8,105 nucleotides of DNA from an uncultured Alphaproteobacteria bacterium. GTDB lineage: Bacteria; Pseudomonadota; Alphaproteobacteria; Puniceispirillales; UBA1172. Position 1 is the stretch's first letter. Each line of letters starts with the position of its first letter. The notes beneath the pieces were generated by a model. It saw only the letters and a program-made list of their open reading frames with translations, ran no database searches and was not told the DNA's origin. The stretch spans positions 1 through 8,105 of the forward strand of contig CAJXME010000044.1 in assembly GCA_913056245.1 (NCBI GenBank). The letters are read 5' to 3'. Both the position numbers and the translations under genes were made by a program. This document shows, in pieces, positions 1-6,068 of this stretch.

Positions 1-74
1 CGCGCTCGGGAAGATTCGAACTCCCGAACCCCAGATTCGTAGTCTGGTGCTCTATCCAGCTGAGCTACGAGCGC
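1..74 (-). tRNA. tRNA-Arg(ACG)
   Basis: Read on the minus strand this folds into a complete 74-nt cloverleaf. The 7-bp acceptor stem is GCGCTCG/CGAGCGC and the D stem is GCTC/GAGC. The anticodon stem is CCAGA/TCTGG around the loop CTACGAA, giving anticodon ACG. The T arm is GGGAG-TTCGAAT-CTTCC, with one G-T pair, and the discriminator base is G. ACG, with A34 normally edited to inosine, reads CGU/CGC/CGA arginine codons. The 3' end of the mature body lies on window base 1, so whether CCA is encoded cannot be seen. Confidence 0.97.
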
Positions 75-83
75 GTGGCATTG

Positions 84-112
84 GTCTTAGAGAATTTTTA
101 ACCATATGGCAA
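84..112 (-). promoter_or_regulatory. Sigma-70-type promoter of tRNA-Arg
   Basis: On the minus strand TTGCCA (107-112) is followed after exactly 17 nt by TAAGAC (84-89). Transcription would start about 1 to 3 nt before the tRNA 5' end, which suits a stable-RNA gene with a short leader. The hexamers match the consensus at 4 to 5 of 6 positions, and the spacing and placement are ideal. It is called by eye only. Confidence 0.55.
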
Positions 113-181
113 GCCCCCATTGATGAGAAACTGATCTTTGTTTTTCACCGCCCCATGACCGCAACGCCGATGATGAGAGAG

Positions 182-210
182 GTGACAAACCCGCTGGTTT
201 TCGGTAAAGT
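182..210 (+). promoter_or_regulatory. Candidate sigma-70 promoter of gpt
   Basis: GTGACA (182-187) and TAAAGT (205-210) are separated by 17 nt and would give a leader of about 40 nt before the gpt start. The -35 matches the consensus at 5 of 6 positions and the -10 at 4 of 6. The rest of the 184-bp gap between the tRNA and gpt shows nothing else that I can support. Confidence 0.4.
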
Positions 211-258
211 CCCGCCATTCTATTTTGGCATCAACCGCGCGCGTGAAGGGACACTGTC

Positions 259-744
259 ATGTCATCATCCACCGAAAAATCATTTCCTGTGTCATGGGAA
301 GAATTGCACCGCACCTCAAAAGCCTTGGCGTGGCGCTTGCTTGAACTCGGCCCCTTCAAAGGCATCATCGCGGTCACCAGAGGCGGCTTGGTGCCCGCGG
401 CGATTGTCGCCCGTGAATTGGAAGTGCGGCTGATCGAAACCGCCTGCATCTCGTCTTATGAATATAAAGACCGTGGCGCGCTTAAAATTTTGAAAGACGC
501 CCCTGAAGCTGGCGATGGCGAGGGCTGGTTGATCGTCGATGATTTGGTCGATACCGGCGAAACCGCCAAAGCGCTGCGCACCATGTTGCCAAAAGCGCAT
601 TTCGCAACGGCCTATGCCAAGCCCGCAGGTCGGCCGCTTGTAGATACGTTTGTCACGGAAGTCAGCCAAGACACTTGGATTTACTTTCCATGGGATATGG
701 AACCGCAACCCTCAACACCGATTGTGACCCTCAAGCAATCGTAA
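259..744 (+). CDS. gpt: Xanthine phosphoribosyltransferase
   Basis: This 161-residue cytoplasmic purine-salvage enzyme transfers phosphoribose from PRPP to xanthine or guanine (and more weakly hypoxanthine), giving XMP or GMP. The type I PRTase signature VDDLVDTG lies at residues 93-100, in the phosphate-binding region. The early RGGLVP loop (41-46), the stretch KPAGRPLVD (121-129) and the base-pocket segment [10 protein letters not shown] (137-146) all match E. coli Gpt nearly residue for residue. The length is close to the 152 residues of E. coli Gpt, with the difference mainly at the termini. The ATG at 259 follows a purine-rich GAAGGGA site at good spacing. The gene stands alone, divergent from the tRNA, and ends 12 bp from the convergent kinase gene. 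Function is assigned by family resemblance; preference for xanthine over hypoxanthine is inferred. Confidence 0.94.
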   Translation: MSSSTEKSFPVSWEELHRTSKALAWRLLELGPFKGIIAVTRGGLVPAAIVARELEVRLIETACISSYEYKDRGALKILKDAPEAGDGEGWLIVDDLVDTGETAKALRTMLPKAHFATAYAKPAGRPLVDTFVTEVSQDTWIYFPWDMEPQPSTPIVTLKQS

Positions 745-756
745 GGGAAACACCCG

Positions 757-2247
757 TTAGCCTTCGATTTTGACCGGCACACAACAATTGGGATTTTCAA
801 TGTTGTCGTTGCTGAAGACCTTGATCTGATAACGATCGTCATCAATGCCCTTAACGCTTATTGGCGGCAGATGAAGGCGAAAAGTTGTGCCGCTGCTGTC
901 GCTTTTTAAGAGTTGCAAATCACCGCCATGGATCAAGGCCGCCTCGCGAGCAATGCACAGCCCCAAGCCGGTGTTGCCCACGCTGCTGGTGGTGAAAGGG
1001 GTGAAGAGCCGGGCTTGAACCGATTGCGGCATGCCCGGGCCATTATCGGCACAATCGATGATGATGCTCTCTTCGACCTGATGGGCGGTGATCGTGAATT
1101 GATCCGCCCCTGCTTTTTTGGCGTTATGGCCAAGGTTATGAAGCAACCGATAAAAATAATCGCCATCAAGGTATAAGTCTTCTGGCCCCTCATAACTCAT
1201 GTCGATGGACAAGTCCTCACCGCATTCTCTTAAAATCGGAGCGATCTCCAGCCATTCGGGCTTCAAGGCCTTTGGCGCCTTAATGTAATCGGTCATCTGG
1301 CGGCAAAGGGTTGACGCGCGATCAATTGATTTTTGAACAATCACCGCGGATTTTTGCTGTTTTGGGTCATCAGAATAGCTCAGTCGATCGGACACCAATA
1401 ACGCGGAGGACAATACATTCCGCATATCGTGATTCACCTTGGCCACCACTTCGCCCATGGTCGCCAATTTATCCTGCTGTGCGATTTTTTGTTGCGTGCT
1501 GGCTCGAACGTCATTGAAGGTTTCTTTCGCTTGATCGATGACGGAATTGGTCGGCGCTGAATTTGCGCTAACGATCGCGGGATCAATACTATTGGCAAAA
1601 TCCATCATGTCCCTTTTGATCGATTGAACCGGCCGAAGAACCAGTCGGTTGAATAAATACGTAAAGGGCAGGCTGATGCATAACGCGAGCAAAAGCGCAA
1701 AAATGAAATTATTGAGAATATGCGACCTCAACACCGAGGTAACCACATTCGACGGCAAGATCAGCAAGGCTTCAAACCCATCATGGGACGGCGTATGCGC
1801 GCCCAATTGGTCAAAATGCCCGGTATTGACGCGAAAGACTTGTGGAGCGGTTGAGGAGGTAAAGATTGCGGATAGCGCTAACGGCAATTTGCTGGAAAAA
1901 TCATCACACCAATCAATTGGGGTTAATGACCGAGCCGCAGTGATCGTGGCGTCATCGCCATGCCAAATGATCTGACCGGAACGGCCAATGATGCCAAAAC
2001 CACTTCCTTCGGGGAGATGCTTATCTGGAAAACTGAAGACAGAATTTTGCTTTTCTAACACTTTTGCTTCAGCCAGCGCGCCCAATTGATGCAATTGAGA
2101 TTGGATCGCGGTTTCATAATATTGAGGCAACCACGGAATCAACAAAACCGATTCGAGCAAAACGATAAAACCAATGATGAAACAGACAAAGCATCGCGAC
2201 AGGCGATCATTGGCTAGCGGCTTAAGGCGGGAAAACATCAATCTCAA
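757..2247 (-). CDS. Two-TM sensor histidine kinase, orphan
   Basis: This is a membrane-bound two-component sensor kinase of 496 residues. One hydrophobic segment at about 19-40 and a second at about 177-199 bracket a periplasmic sensor region (about 41-176) that I do not recognise. A HAMP-like linker follows (about 200-250). The dimerisation/phosphoacceptor box has VNHDMRN with His273. The ATPase domain has the N box around N371 and N375, the G1 box DNGPGMP (401-407), the F box LFTPF (414-418) and the G2 box GNTGLGL (424-430). All key catalytic motifs are present, so it should be active. A 33-residue tail (464-496) with a Cys-Cys pair follows the ATPase fold. No response regulator is adjacent, so the partner and signal are unknown. 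The start is uncertain: TTG at 2247 has a GAGGG site 10 nt upstream, while ATG at 2238 (493 residues) is in frame but 19 nt from that site. Confidence 0.92.
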   Translation of the reverse strand: MRLMFSRLKPLANDRLSRCFVCFIIGFIVLLESVLLIPWLPQYYETAIQSQLHQLGALAEAKVLEKQNSVFSFPDKHLPEGSGFGIIGRSGQIIWHGDDATITAARSLTPIDWCDDFSSKLPLALSAIFTSSTAPQVFRVNTGHFDQLGAHTPSHDGFEALLILPSNVVTSVLRSHILNNFIFALLLALCISLPFTYLFNRLVLRPVQSIKRDMMDFANSIDPAIVSANSAPTNSVIDQAKETFNDVRASTQQKIAQQDKLATMGEVVAKVNHDMRNVLSSALLVSDRLSYSDDPKQQKSAVIVQKSIDRASTLCRQMTDYIKAPKALKPEWLEIAPILRECGEDLSIDMSYEGPEDLYLDGDYFYRLLHNLGHNAKKAGADQFTITAHQVEESIIIDCADNGPGMPQSVQARLFTPFTTSSVGNTGLGLCIAREAALIHGGDLQLLKSDSSGTTFRLHLPPISVKGIDDDRYQIKVFSNDNIENPNCCVPVKIEG

Positions 2248-2288
2248 GATACGAATACCCTCTTTATCCTCACAATCAAAATCCTCAT
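2244..2288 (-). CDS. Possible 14-codon leader ORF of the kinase
   Basis: An ATG at 2288 opens a 14-codon frame (MRILIVRIKRVFVS) whose TGA stop (2244-2246) overlaps the kinase's TTG start as TTGA. The likely ribosome binding site of the kinase lies inside it. It has only a weak upstream AGG of its own. It could be a translationally coupled leader or simply chance. There is no sign of amino-acid run attenuation. Confidence 0.2.
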   Translation of the reverse strand: MRILIVRIKRVFVS

Positions 2289-2302
2289 ACCTATTAATTT
2301 TT

Positions 2303-2329
2303 ACTATATAATTATTAATATTTTGTTAA
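2303..2329 (-). promoter_or_regulatory. Kinase promoter with CtrA-type site
   Basis: Bases 2315-2329 read TTAA-TATTTTG-TTAA, a perfect match to the CtrA recognition pattern TTAA-N7-TTAA of alphaproteobacteria. On the minus strand a TATAGT hexamer (2303-2308) is placed so that the CtrA-type site would cover its -35 region, the usual position for activation. A transcript would start near 2296. The tract is AT-rich, which raises the odds of a chance match. Confidence 0.4.
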
Positions 2330-2462
2330 TTTACGCCTGTTTTTTTGCTGTATTTTGAATAAAACGGTGAAATTAAGCCATTTTTGCAGAGGTCGAACCC
2401 TAAGCCTTACGTCAAACCCCACCATGCCGCTCTATTGGCCATGGCATAAGGATGCGATGAGG

Positions 2463-2523
2463 GATGGAATCATCGATGACTTAGGAGGATGATTAATAGG
2501 ATGACTAGGCGGTTGACTAGGCG
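2463..2523. repeat. Degenerate 12-bp tandem repeat array
   Basis: Five units begin at 2463, 2475, 2488, 2500 and 2512: GATGGAATCATC, GATGACTTAGGAG, GATGATTAATAG, GATGACTAGGCG and GTTGACTAGGCG. The last two differ by one base, and the second unit is one base longer. The array ends inside the rpmH promoter, and its last unit contains the -35 box. Confidence 0.7.
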
Positions 2524-2541
2524 AGGCGCATTGCTTATAAG
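2513..2541 (+). promoter_or_regulatory. Promoter of the rpmH–rnpA operon
   Basis: TTGACT (2513-2518) and TATAAG (2536-2541) are separated by exactly 17 nt, each matching the sigma-70 consensus at 5 of 6 positions. The transcript would start near 2548, leaving a leader of about 45 nt before rpmH. A strong promoter is expected for a ribosomal protein gene. Confidence 0.75.
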
Positions 2542-2592
2542 ACCCATTCGCAGAGACATCTGCAGCAATTTTAATTTTCAGGAGACCCCGTC

Positions 2593-2727
2593 ATGAAACG
2601 GACTTTCCAGCCCAGCAATCTGGTTCGCAAGCGTCGCCATGGTTTTCGTGCGCGTATGGCCACCGTTGGCGGTCGCCGTGTCCTTCAGGCGCGCCGTGCC
2701 AAAGGCCGCAAGCGTTTGAGCGCCTAG
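2593..2727 (+). CDS. rpmH: 50S ribosomal protein L34
   Basis: This 44-residue, highly basic protein of the large ribosomal subunit binds 23S rRNA. The whole sequence fits the L34 family: it opens [18 protein letters not shown], continues with [19 protein letters not shown] and ends KRLSA. The length is typical (44 to 46). AGGAG at 2580-2584 lies 8 nt before the ATG and fixes the start. It is the first gene after the strong promoter, and rnpA follows after 105 bp, the near-universal bacterial order. The gene is complete with a TAG stop. Confidence 0.98.
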   Translation: MKRTFQPSNLVRKRRHGFRARMATVGGRRVLQARRAKGRKRLSA

Positions 2728-2758
2728 CCGCATCAACCCCTAACCGAATCAAACTTCG

Positions 2759-2810
2759 CCTTTGCGGAAAACCCTAATAAACTTCGAAAAGAGTAAAGAT
2801 TTCGCAAAGG
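2759..2810 (+). other. Inverted repeat between rpmH and rnpA
   Basis: CCTTTGCG (2759-2766) and CGCAAAGG (2803-2810) form a perfect 8-bp stem around a 36-nt AT-rich loop. An extra AAA/TTT pairing is possible past a bulged G. No U-run follows, so it is not a classic terminator. It ends 10 nt before the rnpA ribosome binding site and could be an RNA processing or translation-modulating structure. Confidence 0.4.
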
Positions 2811-2832
2811 TTATTATTCGGGAGTTTTGGTG

Positions 2833-3219
2833 ATGCCTTCTGCAACGTCTCAACTCCACCCCGCCCATCCCCTTACTGTTCTGACCAAACGTCATGATTT
2901 TCTTGCCGCAGCGAAATTCGGCAAGAAAGGGGTGGCGGCTTCAGTGATTCTGCAAGCCCACGCCCATGGCAAGCCCATCCCGCCACGTTATGGCATCACC
3001 GCCAGCAAAAAAATTGGCAACGCGGTAACGCGCAATCGTGCCAAACGGCGGTTGCGCCACCTTATCCAGCACGCCTTATCGCCTCGCGCTGAAGCAGGCA
3101 TTGATTATGTCTTCATCGCCCGCCACAATACCGCCACCGTATCTTGGCCGCAATTGGTGGGTGATTTTGAAAAGGCTATGCGCCGCCTTACCGCCAGCAC
3201 CGATCAGACGTCATCATGA
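2833..3219 (+). CDS. rnpA: Ribonuclease P protein component
   Basis: This is the basic protein subunit of RNase P, which works with the M1 RNA to remove the 5' leader of pre-tRNAs. With the ATG at 2833 it has 128 residues. The N-terminal LTKRHDF (17-23) is the usual beginning of the RnpA core. The signature RNR region [13 protein letters not shown] lies at 63-75, with Arg67, Arg69, Arg72 and Arg73, and is followed by DYVFIAR (91-97). TTG 2827, GTG 2830 and ATG 2833 are consecutive in-frame start codons. The GGAG at 2821-2824 is too close to the TTG, so ATG (8 nt) or GTG (5 nt) is preferred. The stop overlaps the yidD start by four bases (ATGA), indicating translational coupling. Confidence 0.96.
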   Translation: MPSATSQLHPAHPLTVLTKRHDFLAAAKFGKKGVAASVILQAHAHGKPIPPRYGITASKKIGNAVTRNRAKRRLRHLIQHALSPRAEAGIDYVFIARHNTATVSWPQLVGDFEKAMRRLTASTDQTSS

Positions 3220-3497
3220 CTTCGCCTTTGCCGCCGTCACGTTCGCTTTTTCACCGCCTGATTATCGCGCTGATGATGCTGCCGATCCATGGATATCGCG
3301 TCTTCATTTCGCCATTGATTGGGGCGCAATGCCGGTTTGCGCCGACCTGTTCCGCCTATGCGCTCGAAGCGCTTCAAACCCACGGTGCGATTAAAGGTGG
3401 ATATTTAACCATAAAACGACTAGGAAAATGTCATCCTTGGGGTGGATCAGGCGTTGATCCTGTGCCAAAAAGGAAGACCTCAAAAGGGAAATCTTAG
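3216..3497 (+). CDS. yidD: Membrane protein insertion efficiency factor
   Basis: YidD is a small protein that associates with the inner membrane and assists YidC/Sec-dependent insertion of membrane proteins. The 93 residues contain the full family pattern. An amphipathic N-terminal stretch (about 11-25) is followed by [10 protein letters not shown] (27-36), [15 protein letters not shown] (39-53) with Cys39 and Cys45, then HGAIKGG (56-62), CHPWGG (72-77) and DPVP (81-84). It overlaps rnpA by ATGA and lies 61 bp before yidC, the conserved order. The short lysine-rich tail is usual. The biochemical mechanism of the family is not settled. Confidence 0.95.
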   Translation: MTSPLPPSRSLFHRLIIALMMLPIHGYRVFISPLIGAQCRFAPTCSAYALEALQTHGAIKGGYLTIKRLGKCHPWGGSGVDPVPKRKTSKGKS

Positions 3498-3521
3498 ATC
3501 GCGATCATGACGCGCGGTCAT
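3497..3521. repeat. Palindrome and small hairpin after yidD
   Basis: The last base of the yidD stop begins the perfect 10-bp palindrome GATCGCGATC (3497-3506). Directly after it, ATGAC/GTCAT (3507-3511 and 3517-3521) form a 5-bp stem with a 5-nt loop. A TTTTT run follows only 8 nt later (3530-3534), so this is at best a weak attenuator. It might tune read-through from yidD to yidC. Confidence 0.35.
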
Positions 3522-3558
3522 CGGGGATGTTTTTGAATGCTCAAAGGAGAGCGTCGCT

Positions 3559-5280
3559 ATGAATGCTGATAACCGCAACCTTATCATGGCCATCGCCTTG
3601 TCGATGTTGATCCTGATTGTGTATCAAGTGTATTTTATTCCCGACGCCCCGCCGCCACAACAAGAGGGTTATGCCGGTCAAACTGTTGAAGGTCTGCCCG
3701 CCACCCCAAGTGCCAGCGAATTGCAGGCCAGTTTATCCACCGCGCCGCTTGCCGCCACCGCGCCGCGTATTGCCATTAAAGGCGATAAAATCGAAGGCAG
3801 CATCTCCTTGGCCAGCGGCCGCATCGATGACGTCAAATTGCTCGATTATGGCGAAACTTCTCTCGATGACGTTAATCGCGTGGCGCTGTTGCGTAAATCC
3901 GGCGGTGACGACAGTTATTTCGCGGAAATTGGCTTTCTCGATGGCAACAGCCAACCCTTGGTCAGCAAGTCAACCCTATGGCAAGCCGATGGTGACACTT
4001 TGACCCCGGACACGCCGATCACCCTTAGCCATGCCGCCGATGGCATGGTCTATCGCCTGACCTACACGATGGATGATGGCTATCTGATCACCATCAATGC
4101 CAGCGTTGAAAACAACAGCGGTGATGTCAAAGAGGTTCGGCATTTCGCGCGGATGCTGCGCAACAAACCTTCGGTCAGCGATTTCTTCATTTCTTATGAA
4201 GGGCCTTTGGGCGTGTTTGTCGAAGATGTCAAAGAACAGGTGAGCTACAAAACCATCCTTGATAAAGATTACCGCACCGAACGCTTCCAAAGCGAGGGCA
4301 TCAAAGGCTGGATTGGCATCACCGATAAGTTCTGGCTGGCGGCGCTGATCCCCCATGAGCAACAAGATGTGCTTTTCAGTTTCAATCGGGTGCAGGCTAA
4401 TAATCGCAATGGTCAACCCACGCAGGTCGATTTAATCACCGGCGGCGCGGCGATTGCCGATGGCACCAGCCTGTCGCGTGAATTCAGCATTTTTGCTGGG
4501 CCGAAAGATGTCGATGTCTTGAATTTTTACAATGACAGCCAAGGCATTGAACGCCTTGACCACGCCATTGATTGGGGCTGGTTCCCGTTCTTGACTAAGC
4601 CGTTCTTCCACGCCTTGAATTGGTTGAACGATAAGTTGGGCAATTTCGGTCTTGCGATTTTGGCCCTCACCATCGTGGTTAAATTGGCGTTCTTCCCCTT
4701 GGCCAATAAATCCTATAAATCCATGGCTAAGATGCGCGAATTATCGCCAAAGATTCAGGAATTGCGCGAACGCTTTGGCGACGATAAACAGCGTCAACAG
4801 CAAGAGATGATGAATCTCTACCGCACGGAAAAAGTAAACCCCGCCGCGGGTTGTCTGCCGGTGCTGTTGCAGATTCCGGTCTTCTTTGCCCTTTATAAAG
4901 TGCTGTTCATTGATCTCGCCATGCGCCACGCGCCGTTCTATGGCTGGATCACGGATTTGGGGCAATCTGACCCCACATCGATTTTGAACCTCTTTGGGCT
5001 GTTGCCGTATTCGACGGCGTTCTTCCCCGATTTTCTTAATCTCGGGTTATGGCCGCTCTTTATGGGCATCACCATGTTTGTGCAAATGTCCCTCAACCCG
5101 CCGCCACCAGACCCGGTGCAGGCGAAAGTGTTCAAATTTATGCCGCTGTTTTTCACCTTTTTGCTGGCCACTTTCCCAGCGGGATTGGTCATCTACTGGA
5201 CGTGGAACAACATTCTGTCGATCATCCAGCAATGGTTCATCATGCAATCGGTGAAACGCGCGTCAAACGCAAAAGGCTAA
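3559..5280 (+). CDS. yidC: Membrane protein insertase YidC
   Basis: YidC is the Oxa1-family insertase of the inner membrane. It inserts small membrane proteins alone and assists SecYEG clients. The 573 residues show the Gram-negative layout: an uncleaved N-terminal anchor (about 7-27), a Pro/Ala-rich linker, a large periplasmic P1 domain (about 60-335), and a C-terminal five-helix core beginning near 340. The core carries VVKLAFFPLANKSY (373-386), where Lys375 occupies the place of the hydrophilic-groove Arg366 of E. coli, a substitution common in alphaproteobacteria. The cytoplasmic coiled hairpin (about 388-428) has GDDKQR and EKVNPAAGCLPVLLQIP (424-440). NPPPPDP (513-519) is a polyproline stretch likely to need EF-P. 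AGGAG precedes the ATG at good spacing. The stop is 4 bp before engB. Confidence 0.97.
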   Translation: MNADNRNLIMAIALSMLILIVYQVYFIPDAPPPQQEGYAGQTVEGLPATPSASELQASLSTAPLAATAPRIAIKGDKIEGSISLASGRIDDVKLLDYGETSLDDVNRVALLRKSGGDDSYFAEIGFLDGNSQPLVSKSTLWQADGDTLTPDTPITLSHAADGMVYRLTYTMDDGYLITINASVENNSGDVKEVRHFARMLRNKPSVSDFFISYEGPLGVFVEDVKEQVSYKTILDKDYRTERFQSEGIKGWIGITDKFWLAALIPHEQQDVLFSFNRVQANNRNGQPTQVDLITGGAAIADGTSLSREFSIFAGPKDVDVLNFYNDSQGIERLDHAIDWGWFPFLTKPFFHALNWLNDKLGNFGLAILALTIVVKLAFFPLANKSYKSMAKMRELSPKIQELRERFGDDKQRQQQEMMNLYRTEKVNPAAGCLPVLLQIPVFFALYKVLFIDLAMRHAPFYGWITDLGQSDPTSILNLFGLLPYSTAFFPDFLNLGLWPLFMGITMFVQMSLNPPPPDPVQAKVFKFMPLFFTFLLATFPAGLVIYWTWNNILSIIQQWFIMQSVKRASNAKG

Positions 5281-5284
5281 GACC

Positions 5285-5968
5285 ATGAGCGGACCCGAAA
5301 CGGGGGATCACCTTTCGGAAGATGACGCGCTGAGGCTTGAACAAGGGCGCAAACTCTTTGCCGGTCAATGCGACTTTATCGCGGCGTCGACATCAATCGC
5401 GAACCTGCCCCCCATGGATGGGCCTGAGGTGGCTTTTGCGGGGCGCTCCAATGTCGGCAAGTCGTCTTTGGTCAATGCCCTGACCGGCCGCAAGACACTG
5501 GCGCGCACCTCACAAACCCCCGGCCGCACCAAGCAATTGATCTTTTTTGATCTCGCTCAACGGATGCGGTTGGTGGATTTGCCGGGCTATGGCTATGCCA
5601 AAGCGTCGAAATCAGACATCAAGACTTGGACCGGCCTGACGCTGGCGTTTTTGAAGGGCCGGCAGACCCTAATGCGCGTCATGCTGCTGATCGATAGCCG
5701 CCGAGGGGTGCTGGATGTCGACCGTGAGATCATGAAAATTTTTGATGATTCGGCTGTGTCTTGGGCCTTGGTCTTGACCAAAATGGACAAACTGAAAAAA
5801 CAAGAACAAGACGCGGTGATCGCCGCCGCGGAAAAAGAAGCCGCCACCCATGTCGCCGCTTGGCCGGGCGTTTTTGCGACCTCATCGGAAAAAGGTCTTG
5901 GCATTGCGGAATTGCGCGCCCATATCACCAATTTATCACGCCCAAATCCCAACGCCATGGACGCGTGA
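5285..5968 (+). CDS. engB: Ribosome biogenesis GTPase EngB/YihA
   Basis: EngB is a small essential-type GTPase of the TRAFAC class needed for late 50S subunit assembly. All G motifs are present in its 227 residues: G1 GRSNVGKSS (53-61), G2 TPGRT (78-82), G3 DLPGYGYA (98-105), G4 TKMD (165-168) and G5 ATSSEKG (198-204). The N-terminal 30 residues are variable, as is usual. The ATG follows the yidC stop by 4 nt, with AAAGG as a modest ribosome binding site inside the yidC end, so the two are probably co-translated. A 100-bp gap then separates it from argB. The synonym is yihA (ysxC in Bacillus). Confidence 0.96.
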   Translation: MSGPETGDHLSEDDALRLEQGRKLFAGQCDFIAASTSIANLPPMDGPEVAFAGRSNVGKSSLVNALTGRKTLARTSQTPGRTKQLIFFDLAQRMRLVDLPGYGYAKASKSDIKTWTGLTLAFLKGRQTLMRVMLLIDSRRGVLDVDREIMKIFDDSAVSWALVLTKMDKLKKQEQDAVIAAAEKEAATHVAAWPGVFATSSEKGLGIAELRAHITNLSRPNPNAMDA

Positions 5969-5980
5969 TCAGAATGATCA
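5966..5980 (+). other. Short hairpin at the engB stop
   Basis: Two copies of the palindrome TGATCA (5966-5971 and 5975-5980) flank GAA, so the RNA can form a 6-bp, 3-nt-loop hairpin that includes the engB stop codon. No U-run follows, so a factor-independent terminator is not supported. Confidence 0.35.
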
Positions 5981-6027
5981 TCACCATAACTTGCTTCACA
6001 CGGCAAATTAAGGCAAAACCTAACCAA

Positions 6028-6054
6028 TGGCTTTAGAATAAAGCACTGGCTTTA
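6028..6054 (+). promoter_or_regulatory. Weak promoter-like region upstream of argB
   Basis: TAGAAT (6034-6039) resembles a -10 hexamer, but no good -35 lies 16 to 18 nt upstream. TGGCTTTA occurs twice at a 19-nt step (6028-6035 and 6047-6054), and CTTTA-GAA-TAAAG forms a small palindrome. A regulator site or internal promoter for argB is possible but unproven. Confidence 0.25.
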
Positions 6055-6068
6055 CGAAGGAGTTCCCC

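Larger units (their letters stand above)
2248..2592. other. Divergent regulatory region, kinase–rpmH
   Basis: This is the only gap of more than 300 bp. The kinase-proximal part (about 2279-2400) is markedly AT-rich and contains a TTAA-N7-TTAA site and minus-strand -10-like hexamers. The middle (2401-2460) shows only short palindromes such as GCCATGGC. The rpmH-proximal part holds a 12-bp-period repeat array (2463-2523), a strong promoter (2513-2541) and a leader of about 45 nt. I see no convincing ORF apart from the tiny frame at 2244-2288, no RNA gene and no terminator. Confidence 0.8.

Noticed and set aside
47..433. 128-codon open frame on the + strand across the tRNA and the start of gpt
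   Set aside because: It begins inside the tRNA, has no ribosome binding site, its product resembles no family I know, and it is out of frame with the well-supported gpt.
1649..1975. 108-codon open frame antisense to the kinase
   Set aside because: It lies wholly within the kinase coding sequence on the opposite strand, with no recognisable domain. It is a shadow of the real gene.
2264..2340. Possible replication origin: a DnaA-box-like TTATCCTCA (2264-2272) beside an AT-rich tract near rpmH
   Set aside because: Only one box with one mismatch is present, there is no cluster and no dnaA gene is adjacent. Other near-matches (for example at 3733) lie in coding sequence. The AT-rich tract is better explained as promoter DNA.
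3507..3534. Rho-independent terminator after yidD
   Set aside because: The stem is only 5 bp and the T-run starts 8 nt downstream rather than directly after it. yidC is expected to be co-transcribed.
4673..4684. Lys375 in YidC in place of the E. coli groove arginine, as a possible loss of function
   Set aside because: Lys at this position is usual in alphaproteobacterial YidC proteins and keeps the positive charge. The rest of the core is intact.
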